Positions 1 to 10,428 of a stretch of 64,000 nucleotides of DNA are shown here, piece after piece; position 1 is the stretch's first letter, and each line of letters opens with the position of its first letter. Source of the stretch: Aphanomyces cochlioides (lineage: Eukaryota > Oomycota > Saprolegniomycetes > Saprolegniales > Verrucalvaceae); contig JAHQRK010000040.1 in NCBI GenBank assembly GCA_019828595.1, positions 1 to 64,000 on the forward strand, in the 5' to 3' direction. The position numbers and the translations under genes were made by a program. The notes beneath the pieces were generated by a model. The model was given only the letters and a program-made list of their open reading frames with translations, did no database searches and was not told the DNA's origin.

Positions 1-1696
1 AAATATGGACACCTGTGACGGAGGCACTTCTTTCCAAAATCGTACCATCCATAAGCCATCGATAATATCTTCATCCCATCGTATGATCTTTTGATGTTTC
101 CAAGACTTGGGTAATTGGTTGTCAAGAGCCTGAGATAAGAGTTGAAAAGCGAACATTTGAGCTCCAAGAGCTGAAACATATTTCGGATCTTGCAACGACG
201 TTGACATTGTGCGTGTAAAGTCCAAACTTAAAAATCTTGAGACCATTCGTGGCAATAATAATTGCTGATCAATTCTGGCAAAAATGTATTTCTCCATGAA
301 TATATGGTGGCCATATGGAATAACATCAACACTTCCAGCTGACAAAGCTAAAAGGGGCAATCCAGACAAATCAGCAAACGTATTTGAATTCAGGTTCCTC
401 ATGCAGTACTGCAAGAATGGGATACAAAGACAGCTGTGTATTGTTGAAATATGCACACGTTTGAGATAATTGCAAAGTATGCGAGGATGCAACGTTTGAG
501 GCTTAAATAACGTGAGACATCCATCCACGACGTTCTTGGGTAATCGAAACATGGGAAAATGTAGTTGGAATAACGAGGCAACTTGAACGTGCATTGATTG
601 TGTCTCCATCAAATAAACTTCATGAATTTTTCGTAAAGAGAAGTCACTCCAACGAAACAGGCTGTGCGACTGTAATTTAGGGGTAAATAAGTCGCTGTAC
701 GAGAGAACCAAAAGAGTGTCTCGATTTCTTTTAGCTTGGCCAACATACATACAAAAAACTTGGTCATCATCTAAACAATTTTAAACAGTATAGTTGGCGA
801 GTTCAAAATGCTTCATGGTTAGTAGCAAATCTACATAAGCTGCAATAACAGCATCCTCGAGTAATATTTGATTCCATATCTCCCTGGATCAACATGAGGA
901 CAAAATGCGCCGAAAATTTTCTTGAGATGATTCCAATATGTTATCCCTTTCATTGGTAAATCTAAATCGGATAAAAGCAAGAAACCACCATTTATATGCA
1001 CAGGAAGTCCCGTCCATAAGTCGGCTGGAAGAGTGCAAAAAAGCTGACCATTCACTGGGGGAGCTATGTCATCGTTTTTCTTGATCACACTGGCAACACT
1101 TATGTGAGGAACTACATTTTGCATTGTCTTCGCCAATTCTAAAGTGCGTCCCATCGCAAGGTTGCTGGAAACCAACCACTTTTCAACGGCAACTGCATTG
1201 TTTGTTTCGATCTTTACATCACAATAATTTATTGTTAAAGTCTCCTTTGGTGCCCGTCTGAAAAGAGTGGTGAATTGAAATGTTGGTTTCTTCTTCCATT
1301 CAGCATCTTGTAGAGCTTTCTTCTTTCAGCTAAAATGTTCGGAGCATCTTGCAAATGAACGTCTACGATGGTATCGCTACTCTGATCCATGCCCAAGGCT
1401 CCATAATGAAGTGCACGATAAATATTGCGTAAAAACCACTGAAGATGGCGCAAATTTCGAAAATGAGGCTTGAAGGCTGCGAAGAAACTCTTTGTCAAAA
1501 TGGGCAATTCAGGAAAATGCTCGCTTGTATATTTTCTAATGGGACATCGCAATATTGTTCCTTTGACGTTTGCACCACGGGTATATTTGGTGCAAGTGGT
1601 AGGCAACAAAATGGAAGTATTTGGTCGAAGTAAATTTGAAATTCGTTTGAATTCACTGCATAGCATACTGCCCCAACACTGTCCAGATACACACCA
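1..1696 (-). pseudogene. Sacsin-like (HSP90-type ATPase) gene fragment, cut by the window edge
   Basis: This is a broken minus-strand copy of a sacsin family gene. Sacsins are very large proteins with repeated HSP90-like ATPase regions, linked to chaperone and cytoskeleton quality control. Visible family motifs are GTILRCPIR (1535-1561; family consensus GTLFRFPLR), GLPVHINGGF (about 981-1010; family GLPVHVNGFFEL) followed by a YWN motif, and GLPLLAL (about 330-360). The reading frame is interrupted between 1666, 1235, 1175, 831 and 720, so no full protein can be made. It is equivalent to 18071-19766. On its 5' side it is joined directly to a T5orf172-type fragment at about 1696. The family call is good; orthology to SACS is not claimed. 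Confidence 0.78.
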
Positions 1697-2229
1697 CTTG
1701 TGCGGCTCTTCTCGCTCATTTTTTGCTGTAAGTCCTCGACTTTTTTGTCAATAGTGAGCAAACGCTCGGCGAGGCTATCATTGTATTTGTCGGCAACTTT
1801 GCGCATGTGCCCACGGATAGTATTGCAGCCCTCACCATCGAGTAGGAGCAACTCTTGTGATTTGCCAGACTTGTACCGCAATTCATCGGTAATCATACCG
1901 TTGAATTCCGTCTCGGCTTTGCTGAGCACATCAGCGGGCACCAGCACAAGCGTATCGAGCTCGCATTTGTCTCCAAAGGTGGACGCATGATCGTAAAAAC
2001 GCTCCTTCATGTTGCTAGTGTGGCCAAACATAATCACTCGCTTGCTGTCTTTGTGCTGGCCTGTGTCGACGAGGTAGAAGCATGCGATATTGTTCGGTAC
2101 AACCTTCCAGAATGCTTTGACGAATCGCTTGTCGACCCGGCACAGTTTTTTACCATGCATGCGCTGCATTCGACGCAGTCGCGGGTCGCGGACGCGTTTA
2201 GGTTGTGGATATACAGCCAAGTGATTGCG
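1697..2229 (-). pseudogene. T5orf172-like (GIY-YIG superfamily) nuclease-domain fragment, left arm
   Basis: The minus-strand reading shows the GIY-YIG-like pattern of T5orf172 domains: YLVDTG, then about 15 residues on MFGHTSNMKERFYDH (the YIG-like strand with the conserved Arg), then a Glu in LSKAETEFNGM at the usual catalytic position. A helical tail follows (DKYNDSLAERLLTIDKKVEDLQQK). The family is known from large DNA viruses and phages, often with MSV199 or KilA-N domains, and also occurs in some eukaryotes. The upstream basic stretch LRRMQRMHGKKLCRVDKRF lies in the palindrome spacer. The reading frame runs without a stop from 2259 to 1495, fusing the domain to out-of-frame sacsin DNA, so the carboxyl end is not genuine. 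It is a fragment; activity is not assumed. Confidence 0.72.
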
Positions 2230-2673
2230 CAAAGCGTTCTGGAAGGTTGTACCGAACAATATCGCATGCCTCTACCTCGTCGACACAGGCCAGCACAAAG
2301 ACAGCAAGCGAGTAGTTAAGTTTGGCCACGCTAGCAACATGAAGGAGCGTTTTTACGATCATGTGTCCACCTTTGGAGACAAATGCGAGCTCGATACGCT
2401 TGTGCTGGTGCCCGCTGATGTGCTCAGCAAAGCCGAGACGGAATTCAACGGTATGATTACCGATGAATTGCGGTACAAGTCTGGCAAATCACAAGAGTTG
2501 CTCCTACTCGATGGTGAGGGCTGCAATACTATCCGTGGGCACATGCGCAAAGTTGCCGACAAATACAATGATAGCCTCGCCGAGCATTTGCTCACTATTG
2601 ACAAAAAAGTCGAGGACTTACAGCAAAAATGAGCGAGAAGAGCCACAAGGATAAGCCGCGCATTGCGGATCTC
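2230..2673 (+). pseudogene. T5orf172-like nuclease-domain fragment, right arm
   Basis: This mirror copy of the left arm reads plus strand: YLVDTG, KFGHASNMKERFYDH and LSKAETEFNGM, then the helical tail. In this copy a stop follows the tail at 2630-2632, caused by one missing A compared with the copies at 25.5 and 43.6 kb. Those copies continue as MSEKSHKDKPRIADL, which lines up with the MLENSLKYDGALRKLL segment of the paralogue in palindrome P2. The gene is cut at about 2673, where dynein sequence begins on the other strand. There is no start codon of its own, so it is a fragment. Confidence 0.7.
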
Positions 2674-5600
2674 GGGTTCATCGTCACAAAAATACCAACA
2701 TCTGAATGCAGTTGAACTGATTTCCCCAGTAATTCAATGAAATTTGCTTGATTTGTTTGCTTTTTCGACGATAAGCCTGCTTGAATCGTCAGAATTTGCT
2801 GAGACACTGCCGACAACACGCGTTCTTCTAAACGATTGAATTCATCGAAGCACCCCAAGCGCCGACTTGACATAAACCAACAAATATGCGACCCATAGCT
2901 TGAAAATCGAAGTTTTCGTCACAATTAAAGACCAACACAAAACGACCCAGTTGCATACCAAGTGCTTTAACACTCTCAGTTTTACCAGTGCCGGCTGGCC
3001 CAAACGGATTACCTCCCATACCAAAATCGAGTGCTTGAGTTAGAGTCAAGTAGCAGCGCTCAGTGAGAGGAGTATGCACGAGGCGTTCCCCAACACCTAA
3101 ATATTCAAAACCATATGAAAAGCTAGCGTTTGCAACACAGATACGTAGTTTCTTCAACGGATCGTCTTCTTCGGGGAACATATAATGCCTCATGTGATAC
3201 AACCATTGAAAATCATCAGGTCCAGCGAGTATCAGCTTATTCAAGCGGCGGCTCACATCCCGCTGATGCACCAACTCAGTGATCAGCTGCTCGTACTTTT
3301 TACGAGTTTCTTGAGGTAAATCATACAGCACTTTTTCACTCAACACTTGTAAGACGCCTTCAACATGAGCCGAGACATCAGAGAAGTCGTTCGATCTGGA
3401 TTTCAACACTTTTTCCATTTTTGATGTCCATTGAATTTGGGTAGCAAGGAGAATAATCTGCGCAGGATACATACTGATCCAATCCAAATAGTTTGTACTC
3501 TCACTCTTTACCACCGCAACTTCTAACATTGACGCTAAGGTCATTCGCATTTGAGTTTCAACGTGGGCTAACCACACATTGATACGTGCATCTTCTTGTG
3601 GGTTAACAGCTTGTTTTAACCGAACGATTTCGCCCTCTTTTGACACCAGTCCCGTGATGGCACCATTATCTGCAATTTCAAATGCAGCAACCCCTGCAAA
3701 CATTTTGTTCAAATGGCGCTGAATTTGCCTTGGTTCCTTGCTATTACCAATCATTTCGAGCAAATCTTCATCACCCACGAAATAGAATCGTGGGAAAGCA
3801 GCTCGTTGACGCTCCAAGTATTCACCCAAGGCTCGCTGAATACTGCCCATCATGTCCTGTTGACGTTCCAATGATTGATAGAGGTTTGGAATGTTGACAA
3901 CTTCAAGAATCAAGGGCTTATGGCTCACACGTTTCATCGTAGAGACAAACTCGTTATCAACACTTTGGAAACGTGCGTATTCTTTTGGCAATTGTTGTTT
4001 GATGTCAGCAGATCCAAAGAAAATGCCTTCCAAGTACACCCATCGGCGCTGTACATCAATCCAAAAGTCAAAGATAGATTGAACCCTGGTCAGTCGCTCC
4101 TCCCAACTTTCGGCTTGTTCAGCAAAAACACGATAATATGGGCTCTGCTTCATACTTTGCAAGCTATTCAAATGTTCTTCCACCTTCGAAAACATGTCAT
4201 CCCATCCCTTGATAATTCGACATCGATTTTGATAATTCACCAAATCTAACGAGAACTGGGTCCAGTGCTCAGAAACCTGTCGAAGAAATTCGTCTAATGC
4301 CATTTCGCCTTGGGCTGTGCGTATAATATCTTTCAGTGAGCTGTCATGCATCGTCAATTTGGCCTCCCATAAATTTCTTAAGCTGAGTTCAGTAAATGAC
4401 GAAGTAATGTTCAGCAGCTTCAGAATTTGTTTCCAATGCCTTTCACGGATGGCGTCTGACTTCAGATCCGACAAAAGAGAATTGATTGCTTTGTATGATT
4501 GAAGTGTTTGGACAAAGTAGTCGAATGCTTCGTATTGTTGCATTCTAGCTATGGGAATGTTTTTAAATTGTCCAACAGCTCGTCCAGTTGTTTTCTTAGT
4601 TTGCGAGGTTGGATAGCACTCCAAAGGGTGTCCTTCAGATCATCGATTTGGTTCCATACAGAAGATAAGCCCTCCCACACTTCTCGTAGGCCATTCAATT
4701 CTTCAATGGTTCGTTCGAGTGTATCAAAATCGCTATCCTCATTACGAGAAATCAAGTTCAGTGCTTTTCTTGCCGCTTCCATTTTTTTTGTATCTTGAGC
4801 CAGCAAATTTAATTTCGTGTCAAAAATGATAATGCTTTCTAAAGCAGCCTTCGGTGATATTCCACCTTGCAGTGGTTTTGAGGCATCCCACTCAGCAATA
4901 GTAGGTTGAATTTTCTTCACTAAAATACTGTGTTCGTCGATAATCTTTGCTTGCAATTGTGGCAATTGACTCTCCGTGGCATCTGTTTTGCGTTGTAGTA
5001 ATTGAAGGAATGCTTCCCATTCGCCTTCAACGTTTGCCAGTTCTGGCCACGTAGGAGGGAATTTAAATCGCTGTCTTTTCAAAACTTTTTCTCCATTCAT
5101 AAATGCTCTAATTGAGTGCGTTTAGTTGATACATTTTCATAAAATGCAGTGATTTGAGAGCTGAGCATTTCGCCAAAATGTGATAAGAACACGCTATGCC
5201 AAGCATCATATTTTACGTTCACTTGTGCTTGTACTTGTTGGAAATTCACAACAATAGGGCCGAAGCGTTTGGTGCTGGAAATAGTATCAAATTTGGAACG
5301 TTCATCTTTAATTTCCACAAGCAATTGCTGCCATTGAATAATGTCGTCGCCAATCTTACTGATTACTCGCTGAGCTTCCATGTCCCACAAAGCTTGATAC
5401 TGCAACCAGGTCAGAACATACTGTTCCAAGGCGTACAAATTATTGAACAAGACATCGTAGGCTTTCAATAACAACCCAGCAGGTAGCATTTGAAGAACCT
5501 CTTGGAAGCAATTTTCCTTTCGCCTTTGGCGGCGACGAACAGGAGATGGTACATTACTTACTGGTTTGAAAGCATCGTAAGTTGCACTATTAATCTTCTC

Positions 5601-8461
5601 CAAATTGCAAACCGCTGCAACCATACGTTCCAATTCAGCCAACCATTGCGATCTGGCCTGTTCTACAGACGGCTCCAAGACCAGGACTTGGCTTTTTAGT
5701 AAAACTTGGTGCGTTCTAACACCCAAAACATTATCCTCAGATGAGAAAGCATGGACCCATTTGTTCAAGCTGCGCTCCAATCTTGCCGTTAAAACTTCAG
5801 CAATTGTATGATTCAGTTGCTTCACAAACACATGTAAATTGGAATAGCCAGCCAAGTTCAGCTCATCCACAACTTTTTGGATTTCTTCCAATGCAGACTG
5901 AAATTGAGACTCATCGCGAGTAGCCTGGCGCATGTTTTCAACTTGTTGTTCAATGTCATTTTGCTTCTTCCACAAATCTTCGACTTTGTCACTCAAGGTT
6001 TCGACCTTGTTCGCCAAATCTAACGCATATTCTCCCAAATGGTCAGAGTGCCAGCGAATTTCGTTGTCTTTGGTAAAGGTTTTTGCAATTGCTGTGCGGA
6101 CTTCGCGCACAAAAGAGGCACTTAAAGTTTCAAAAGAAGGCCTGATACGTTTGCAAACACTCGTGTAGGTTTTTAAACTGGCATCCAGTGACATAGCATG
6201 TGGATACTTTTCCTTTGCATCTTCCGCGATCATTTTCAGCGTAAAGGGGACGCGGTAACCGAGCCATTCCAAGTTACGTACTTCTTTAAATAGCGTGACG
6301 ATTTGGTGGTTAAAAGCAACGCTCAGCTCTCGCTCTAATCCGTCTTCATTGTCAGGCGATGCCTTGGACAAAATATTCAAAATAATATTTCGGACGTCGA
6401 AAGTTGGAACAGAGACTAGTTCGTTCACCCAATGATCGAAAATTAATTGAGCATCCAACTTGCTCAAAAAGGCATCAGAGACTTGCTTCAGAGCTTTTCC
6501 TTCGACATGTTGCTCCCATCCTTTCCCGAGCACACTTTCTACACGGGAAAGCAACATATGGAGCTTGCGCTCGATTTGTTTCGACCACATAACGGCGCCT
6601 GCAATTGGAGGAATGTCGCGGAGCTTACTCATTCGAGACGCTTCGGAATAGTTATAATGAGCTCGAAACTTAGCTTGCAGCTCCGTGACATCTTCTTTCA
6701 CATTTTCAATCAGTCTCATTTGAAATTGCTGGACGGCCGTTCGAATACGAGGTCGGAAGAATAGGGGGTTGTACTTCGAGAAAACCCGAAACATTTCATC
6801 GGCTGTGGACGTATTATTCAATCGGGTGGTCAGGCTTGTAATGATACTGCCTTCAACTCTATCAATGCACAGCTCGTAAGTTTTTCTTGCTTGTTTCCAT
6901 GTCTCAGTGCCATCCACAGAGACGTCAAATACATCCAAGACAGAGAACTGCATAAATGCAGCGTTGATGTCCGACAACATGTCCTCCGAGGACGATCCTT
7001 CAGTCTTCGACAAAACTCGTTGGATAACTAAGCGTAAACGCTCATGTTGTTCTCGGAATTCATGCAATTCCTTCATTCGTTCCTCAATAGCTAAATGGTC
7101 CAGTTGCATTTCGGCCAAAGATGATACTTTGTACTAGAGGTACCCCGCCGCTTACTCAAGTCTTTGACCAACTCGTGGAATGCATGGTGTTGGCGATGCC
7201 ATGTCAGTAATAATTCATGACATTGCTTAGCAATTTCACCGAATTGCTCGTATGATATTTGGATAAGGTTGTACGTGCGCAAAACAGTTGTCACTTGCAT
7301 GGCCAAATCACTTGAAATCAACTCAACCAGCGAAAGCACGCGTGATAATTTGTATTCGTCAGCCAGGCGTACTTTTTTCAGTTGAGTAAAGACTGAATTC
7401 AAGCCTTGAGTTATTTGTGGAATGTCCGTCGCCGACAAAATTGCATTCATGCTGAAGTCTTTCATCAAATTCATGACGCTTGTCACAGTTTTTAGAGCAT
7501 TGCCCAATCCGTGGTCTGCAGCAAAAGTGACTGTGACGAGATATCGCTTCGCTTGCTTTAAGATTGCGAGAGTAATCTCAACCTCGGGAGACGTTAATTT
7601 TGACTGAGTGACGAGCAGTGCCCTGTGCAAATCACTCCAAAAGTTGATTTCTTGTGTAGCAGATCCACTAATAGGTTCGTTGACCAAGGATGTTACTTTT
7701 TGAATTTCTTTGATCCAGCCATTCACACCGGCTTGAATATCGTTGAGAAAAGCAGTGTCGTTTAATCGTTCAGCAAAGCCAAGAGCATCGACGTCAATAC
7801 TTCCGGTTTGCTTCGTGCTTCGCCAAGCATCAGCCGCTTGTTGAATATCGGGATGAATCTTCAAATCAACTTCTGGGATTTCGATATTGTTTTGGAATTG
7901 CACCATTGCAACCTCCAATTCCTTCAGTCGTTTGCGTATAAGGGGCATGCGCTTGTTGTGCATTGGGCCACCATCCTCCTCTTGTCCCTCTTGCGCTTGA
8001 AGCAATGGTGTGAACGAATGTTGCACAAACGTCACAAGTGTTCCAATATCTTCCGTGCCTAGCGTGACTAGTTGCAACTGGGAATTCAATGGAGCGCCTT
8101 GACTGAGCTTTTCGCGTGTTTTGAGTGTCTTGATGAGGCAGAAGGTCGGTACTTTCTGTCGCTTGGCTTTAGGTTTTTCTTTTTCGCCACTTTCGAGGGA
8201 AAGCTTAACCCCATTGCCACTGTCTCTACGGAGTACGCGCAAGACTCGCAATTGTGGCTCTTGAATGAACTGACGAAGAATGTCGACATCAAGCCCCAAT
8301 GCTTCTGCTTCAACAGAGTAAAACGTTCCGTCGTCGCTTGACAACCGAGTCGACTTGCCAATCTGAAGGAAGGAGCAGCTGATGTCTAGAACTAGTTGGG
8401 CCAGAGAAGAGACTTCCATCTCCTTTTCTGCCGCCACGTTTCCTCCATTGGCTTCATCCAT
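2674..8461 (-). pseudogene. DYNC1H1: Cytoplasmic dynein heavy chain 5' pseudogene, unit 1
   Basis: This is an inverted, broken duplicate of the first 5.9 kb of the native dynein gene at 55425. It covers the tail, linker and the start of AAA1, including GPAGTGKTES and CFDEFNRLEE, and stops after GIFVTMNP at about 2674. Lesions relative to the native gene: a 100-bp deletion near 5103 (native 58787-58886), a 2-bp insertion near 4551, a 4-bp deletion near 7130 and a 1-nt deletion near 2853 (this copy only). All shift the frame. The equivalent of the native ATG is at 8459-8461. Nucleotide identity to the native gene elsewhere is very high. Any transcript would be antisense relative to native dynein only if made from the opposite strand. 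Confidence 0.95.
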
Positions 8462-9093
8462 CTTGACGGGTAGTTTTTGTCTGGCGACTTTCAACCCCCC
8501 ACGAGACAATGTGGGAATGCTCACAGATCGCTGGGAGATGCCACACCTTCTTTGGATGTACACCTTTTTACCTTGAAGTTGACGGGATCGGAAGTTCAAC
8601 ACAATTTATCCGGAATATAGCGTCATCCGGATATGCCAAAATTAATGGCGGGTCTGGATGCCACCAAAAATGGCATAAAAATGCCAAAAAATGCCATAAT
8701 TCGAAATATGCTATAATTTTCAATTTTGACTGTCTGGATGCCACCTTTTCAAAGAATTTTTTGTCACAATTTTCTGGAGTTTTGGCCAAATTATGCCATA
8801 AAAAAATGGACCGAATTGGTCTATTTTTTTATGACATATTTTCGTCATGAACGCATTGATCGAGTCAAGCTTGAGATTCAGCTTGCCATCTCTACAAAAA
8901 TACACGCACACACTATATATTATCACTGTTGCATGTTCTAACACTCTAAGAAGCGACAGTGATCGAGCCTTGCTCATCTCTGGCTCATTTCAAAGTTTCC
9001 GGTTATCCAGACCAGCCCTAAGATTTGATCAATTATCAATTTTCCAAAACGCATTCGGTTTCCCTCAGCTTACTTCGGTTACGCTCATCAACT
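8462..9093. promoter_or_regulatory. Duplicated dynein/CCDC146 intergenic region, disrupted
   Basis: This is an inverted copy of the native bidirectional intergenic region (55200-55424). It retains two CCGG-centred palindromes (8608-8615 and 8625-8632) where the native region has three. It differs by a 373-bp insertion (8646-9018), a 41-nt GT...AG stretch at 8531-8571 in the dynein leader, and a 10-nt deletion at about 9093 that removes the CCDC146 start codon. The native in-frame TAG upstream of the dynein start is also mutated. Promoter activity is inferred only from the native position. Confidence 0.7.
8646..9018. mobile_element. MITE-like element, 373 bp, TAA target duplication (unit 1)
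   Basis: Aligning the copied promoter with the native one (55283-55286 empty site) reveals a 373-bp insertion. The ends are imperfect terminal inverted repeats: left GGCGGGTCTGGATGCCACC, right (read inward) GGGCTGGTCTGGATAACC. It is flanked by TAA at 8643-8645 and 9019-9021. It has no coding capacity, is AT-rich and repeats GTCTGGATGCCACC internally at about 8652 and 8731, with several GGCATAA/TGCCATAA repeats. A 3-bp TAA/TTA target site and G-rich termini resemble PIF/Harbinger MITEs; this superfamily assignment is inference. Confidence 0.72.
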
Positions 9094-9125
9094 GCTGTGT
9101 CGGGAAGCGACATCGATGGCGTCGC
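9094..9125 (+). pseudogene. CCDC146: CCDC146 start-proximal stub (about 10 codons)
   Basis: The 32 bp encode AVSGSDIDGVA, identical to residues about 4-14 of native CCDC146, here on the plus strand because the whole dynein-promoter block is inverted. The native ATG and first codons are lost by a 10-nt deletion. After GGCGTCGC the sequence departs completely from CCDC146, marking the other end of the inverted dynein block. Confidence 0.85.
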
Positions 9126-10390
9126 TCAACTGAGTATATCCCAACCAAAAATATTGGACTTGGTGCAAAACTCTTGGAGATAAACAAGTTCATGTTTTGA
9201 CCTCAATTATTGAATTGGCCTCAAAATGGTATTTTGGGCTTATCATATTTATTGTAATATTTTCGGTTGCCAGACGGGTCGAAAAATGAGAAATTTTTTG
9301 GCACTTTCCATTTGCAAGATAGACGTTGATGCGGCTCTCGTGTGGACGATGATAATAACGCGTTTCCTGATGTAGATGAAGTGATTAGCCAGCGACTCTT
9401 GACGCGCACGACAATTGTTGGCAAGTCTATGATGAAGCGGTCGGTTGATTGTCTTTTTTCGTTCTTGGACACTTGGACCGGTACAACGACGAGTTTGTCG
9501 GAAGTGCCCTAAAGAGACCCAAGCAGACCTTGAGCAGAAAACGAGCCCAGGATGAGATGGATACGTTCTTGTGGGAGTTGGAAATGCTTCAAGTGGATGC
9601 GCGACGGACAGAACTGCTTGTTTTCATGTGCGAGAGAGGACTTGAAGCATATGAAGCTTTACTCAAGTTGCCAATGAAAAAGATTATTCGCCAGTACAAG
9701 GAAGAATACGAAGTCGCAGCGCGTGCCATCAACCAGTTTGCATCGCCAAAGAAGAGTGCCGATGTGGCTGAAGGGCTGGAAAATCAATAACGTGCATCGA
9801 CCGAGGCATTGCAAGCCATTACCGACCGTGTGAGCTCAAATCCAAAGAATTGGCGCTACTCATGCGTGCTATTCGCGATCTTCAAAGTAACTATCGAGAT
9901 TATGAAGATGACGTTGTTGTCGCTGACGATGAAGAAGCACATGTCAAGAACGACGAAGAGGACGACTACGAAAGCAAGCATACCGAAGAACCTGTTGCCA
10001 CTGTCGCCGACCACACACCCGATCAAGAGGAGGAACCAGTAGATAACTAATATTACTCGTCTGCAACTTTGCACACATCTTCATACTCAACTTTGTCGAG
10101 TGTCCGCCCTCTATTCCGAGATCAAAGTCGGATGGACGGTTGCAACTTACTTCTTTGGACCAGACGTGAAGAGTACCGATACGCTGAACGATTCTTCGTC
10201 AATCGAGAGAAGTGTTGCGAGAGCACCTCGTCCAATGCCATTTACAACGCGCACTGACTTGCCAACCAGCGGAATCGATCATCCTATTCCACAAACCATG
10301 AGCAAGTCATTTCTCAATTCCACCATTAACCTGGCCAACACGCAATTCGTCGCCTGAGTCCAACATGCGCACTTGAGCACCAAATGCGTC
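9126..10390 (+). other. Unidentified segment with broken plus-strand reading frames
   Basis: No family was recognised. A 113-codon stretch (9449-9790, TTG start) reads as helix-rich protein (DEMDTFLWELEMLQVDARR, CERGLEAYEALL) and stops at TAA. A second frame then gives ELKSKELALLMRAIRDLQ followed by a very acidic tail (about 9910-10050) ending in TAA. The two look like one coiled-coil protein with an acidic C-terminus broken by a stop and a frameshift. A third open stretch (10100-10357, GTG start) contains SIERSVARAPRPMPF and is also unknown. All three recur unchanged in units 2 and 3. Because every other piece of the unit is a host-gene fragment, this probably is one too. Confidence 0.4.
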
Positions 10391-10428
10391 GACCACCCTC
10401 AAGACTTGGTCAGGTCTTGAGGGTGGTC
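10391..10428. repeat. Perfect fold-back hairpin at the truncated end of KIN17 (unit 1)
   Basis: Arms GACCACCCTCAAGAC (10391-10405) and GTCTTGAGGGTGGTC (10414-10428) are perfectly complementary around an 8-nt loop. The right arm is KIN17 coding sequence read on the minus strand (codons for KTTLK). The left arm is therefore an inverted copy of the last KIN17 codons before the breakpoint. It resembles a bacterial terminator (stem followed by TTTT), but the coding origin of one arm favours a fold-back rearrangement scar. Confidence 0.85.

Larger units (their letters stand above)
1697..2673. repeat. Palindrome P1, copy a (T5orf172-type gene arms)
   Basis: This is a long inverted repeat. The left arm is 1697-2119 and the right arm 2230-2651, about 420 bp each, with a 110-bp spacer. 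Each arm encodes the same T5orf172-like protein segment, reading outward from the centre (left arm minus, right arm plus). The arms differ at a few positions (FYLVDTG against LYLVDTG; one A fewer in the right arm near 2629), so they are not an exact sequencing fold-back. The right arm carries about 20 nt more of the gene than the left. The palindrome separates a sacsin fragment (left) from a dynein fragment (right), so both host-gene breakpoints coincide with its ends. Confidence 0.92.
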
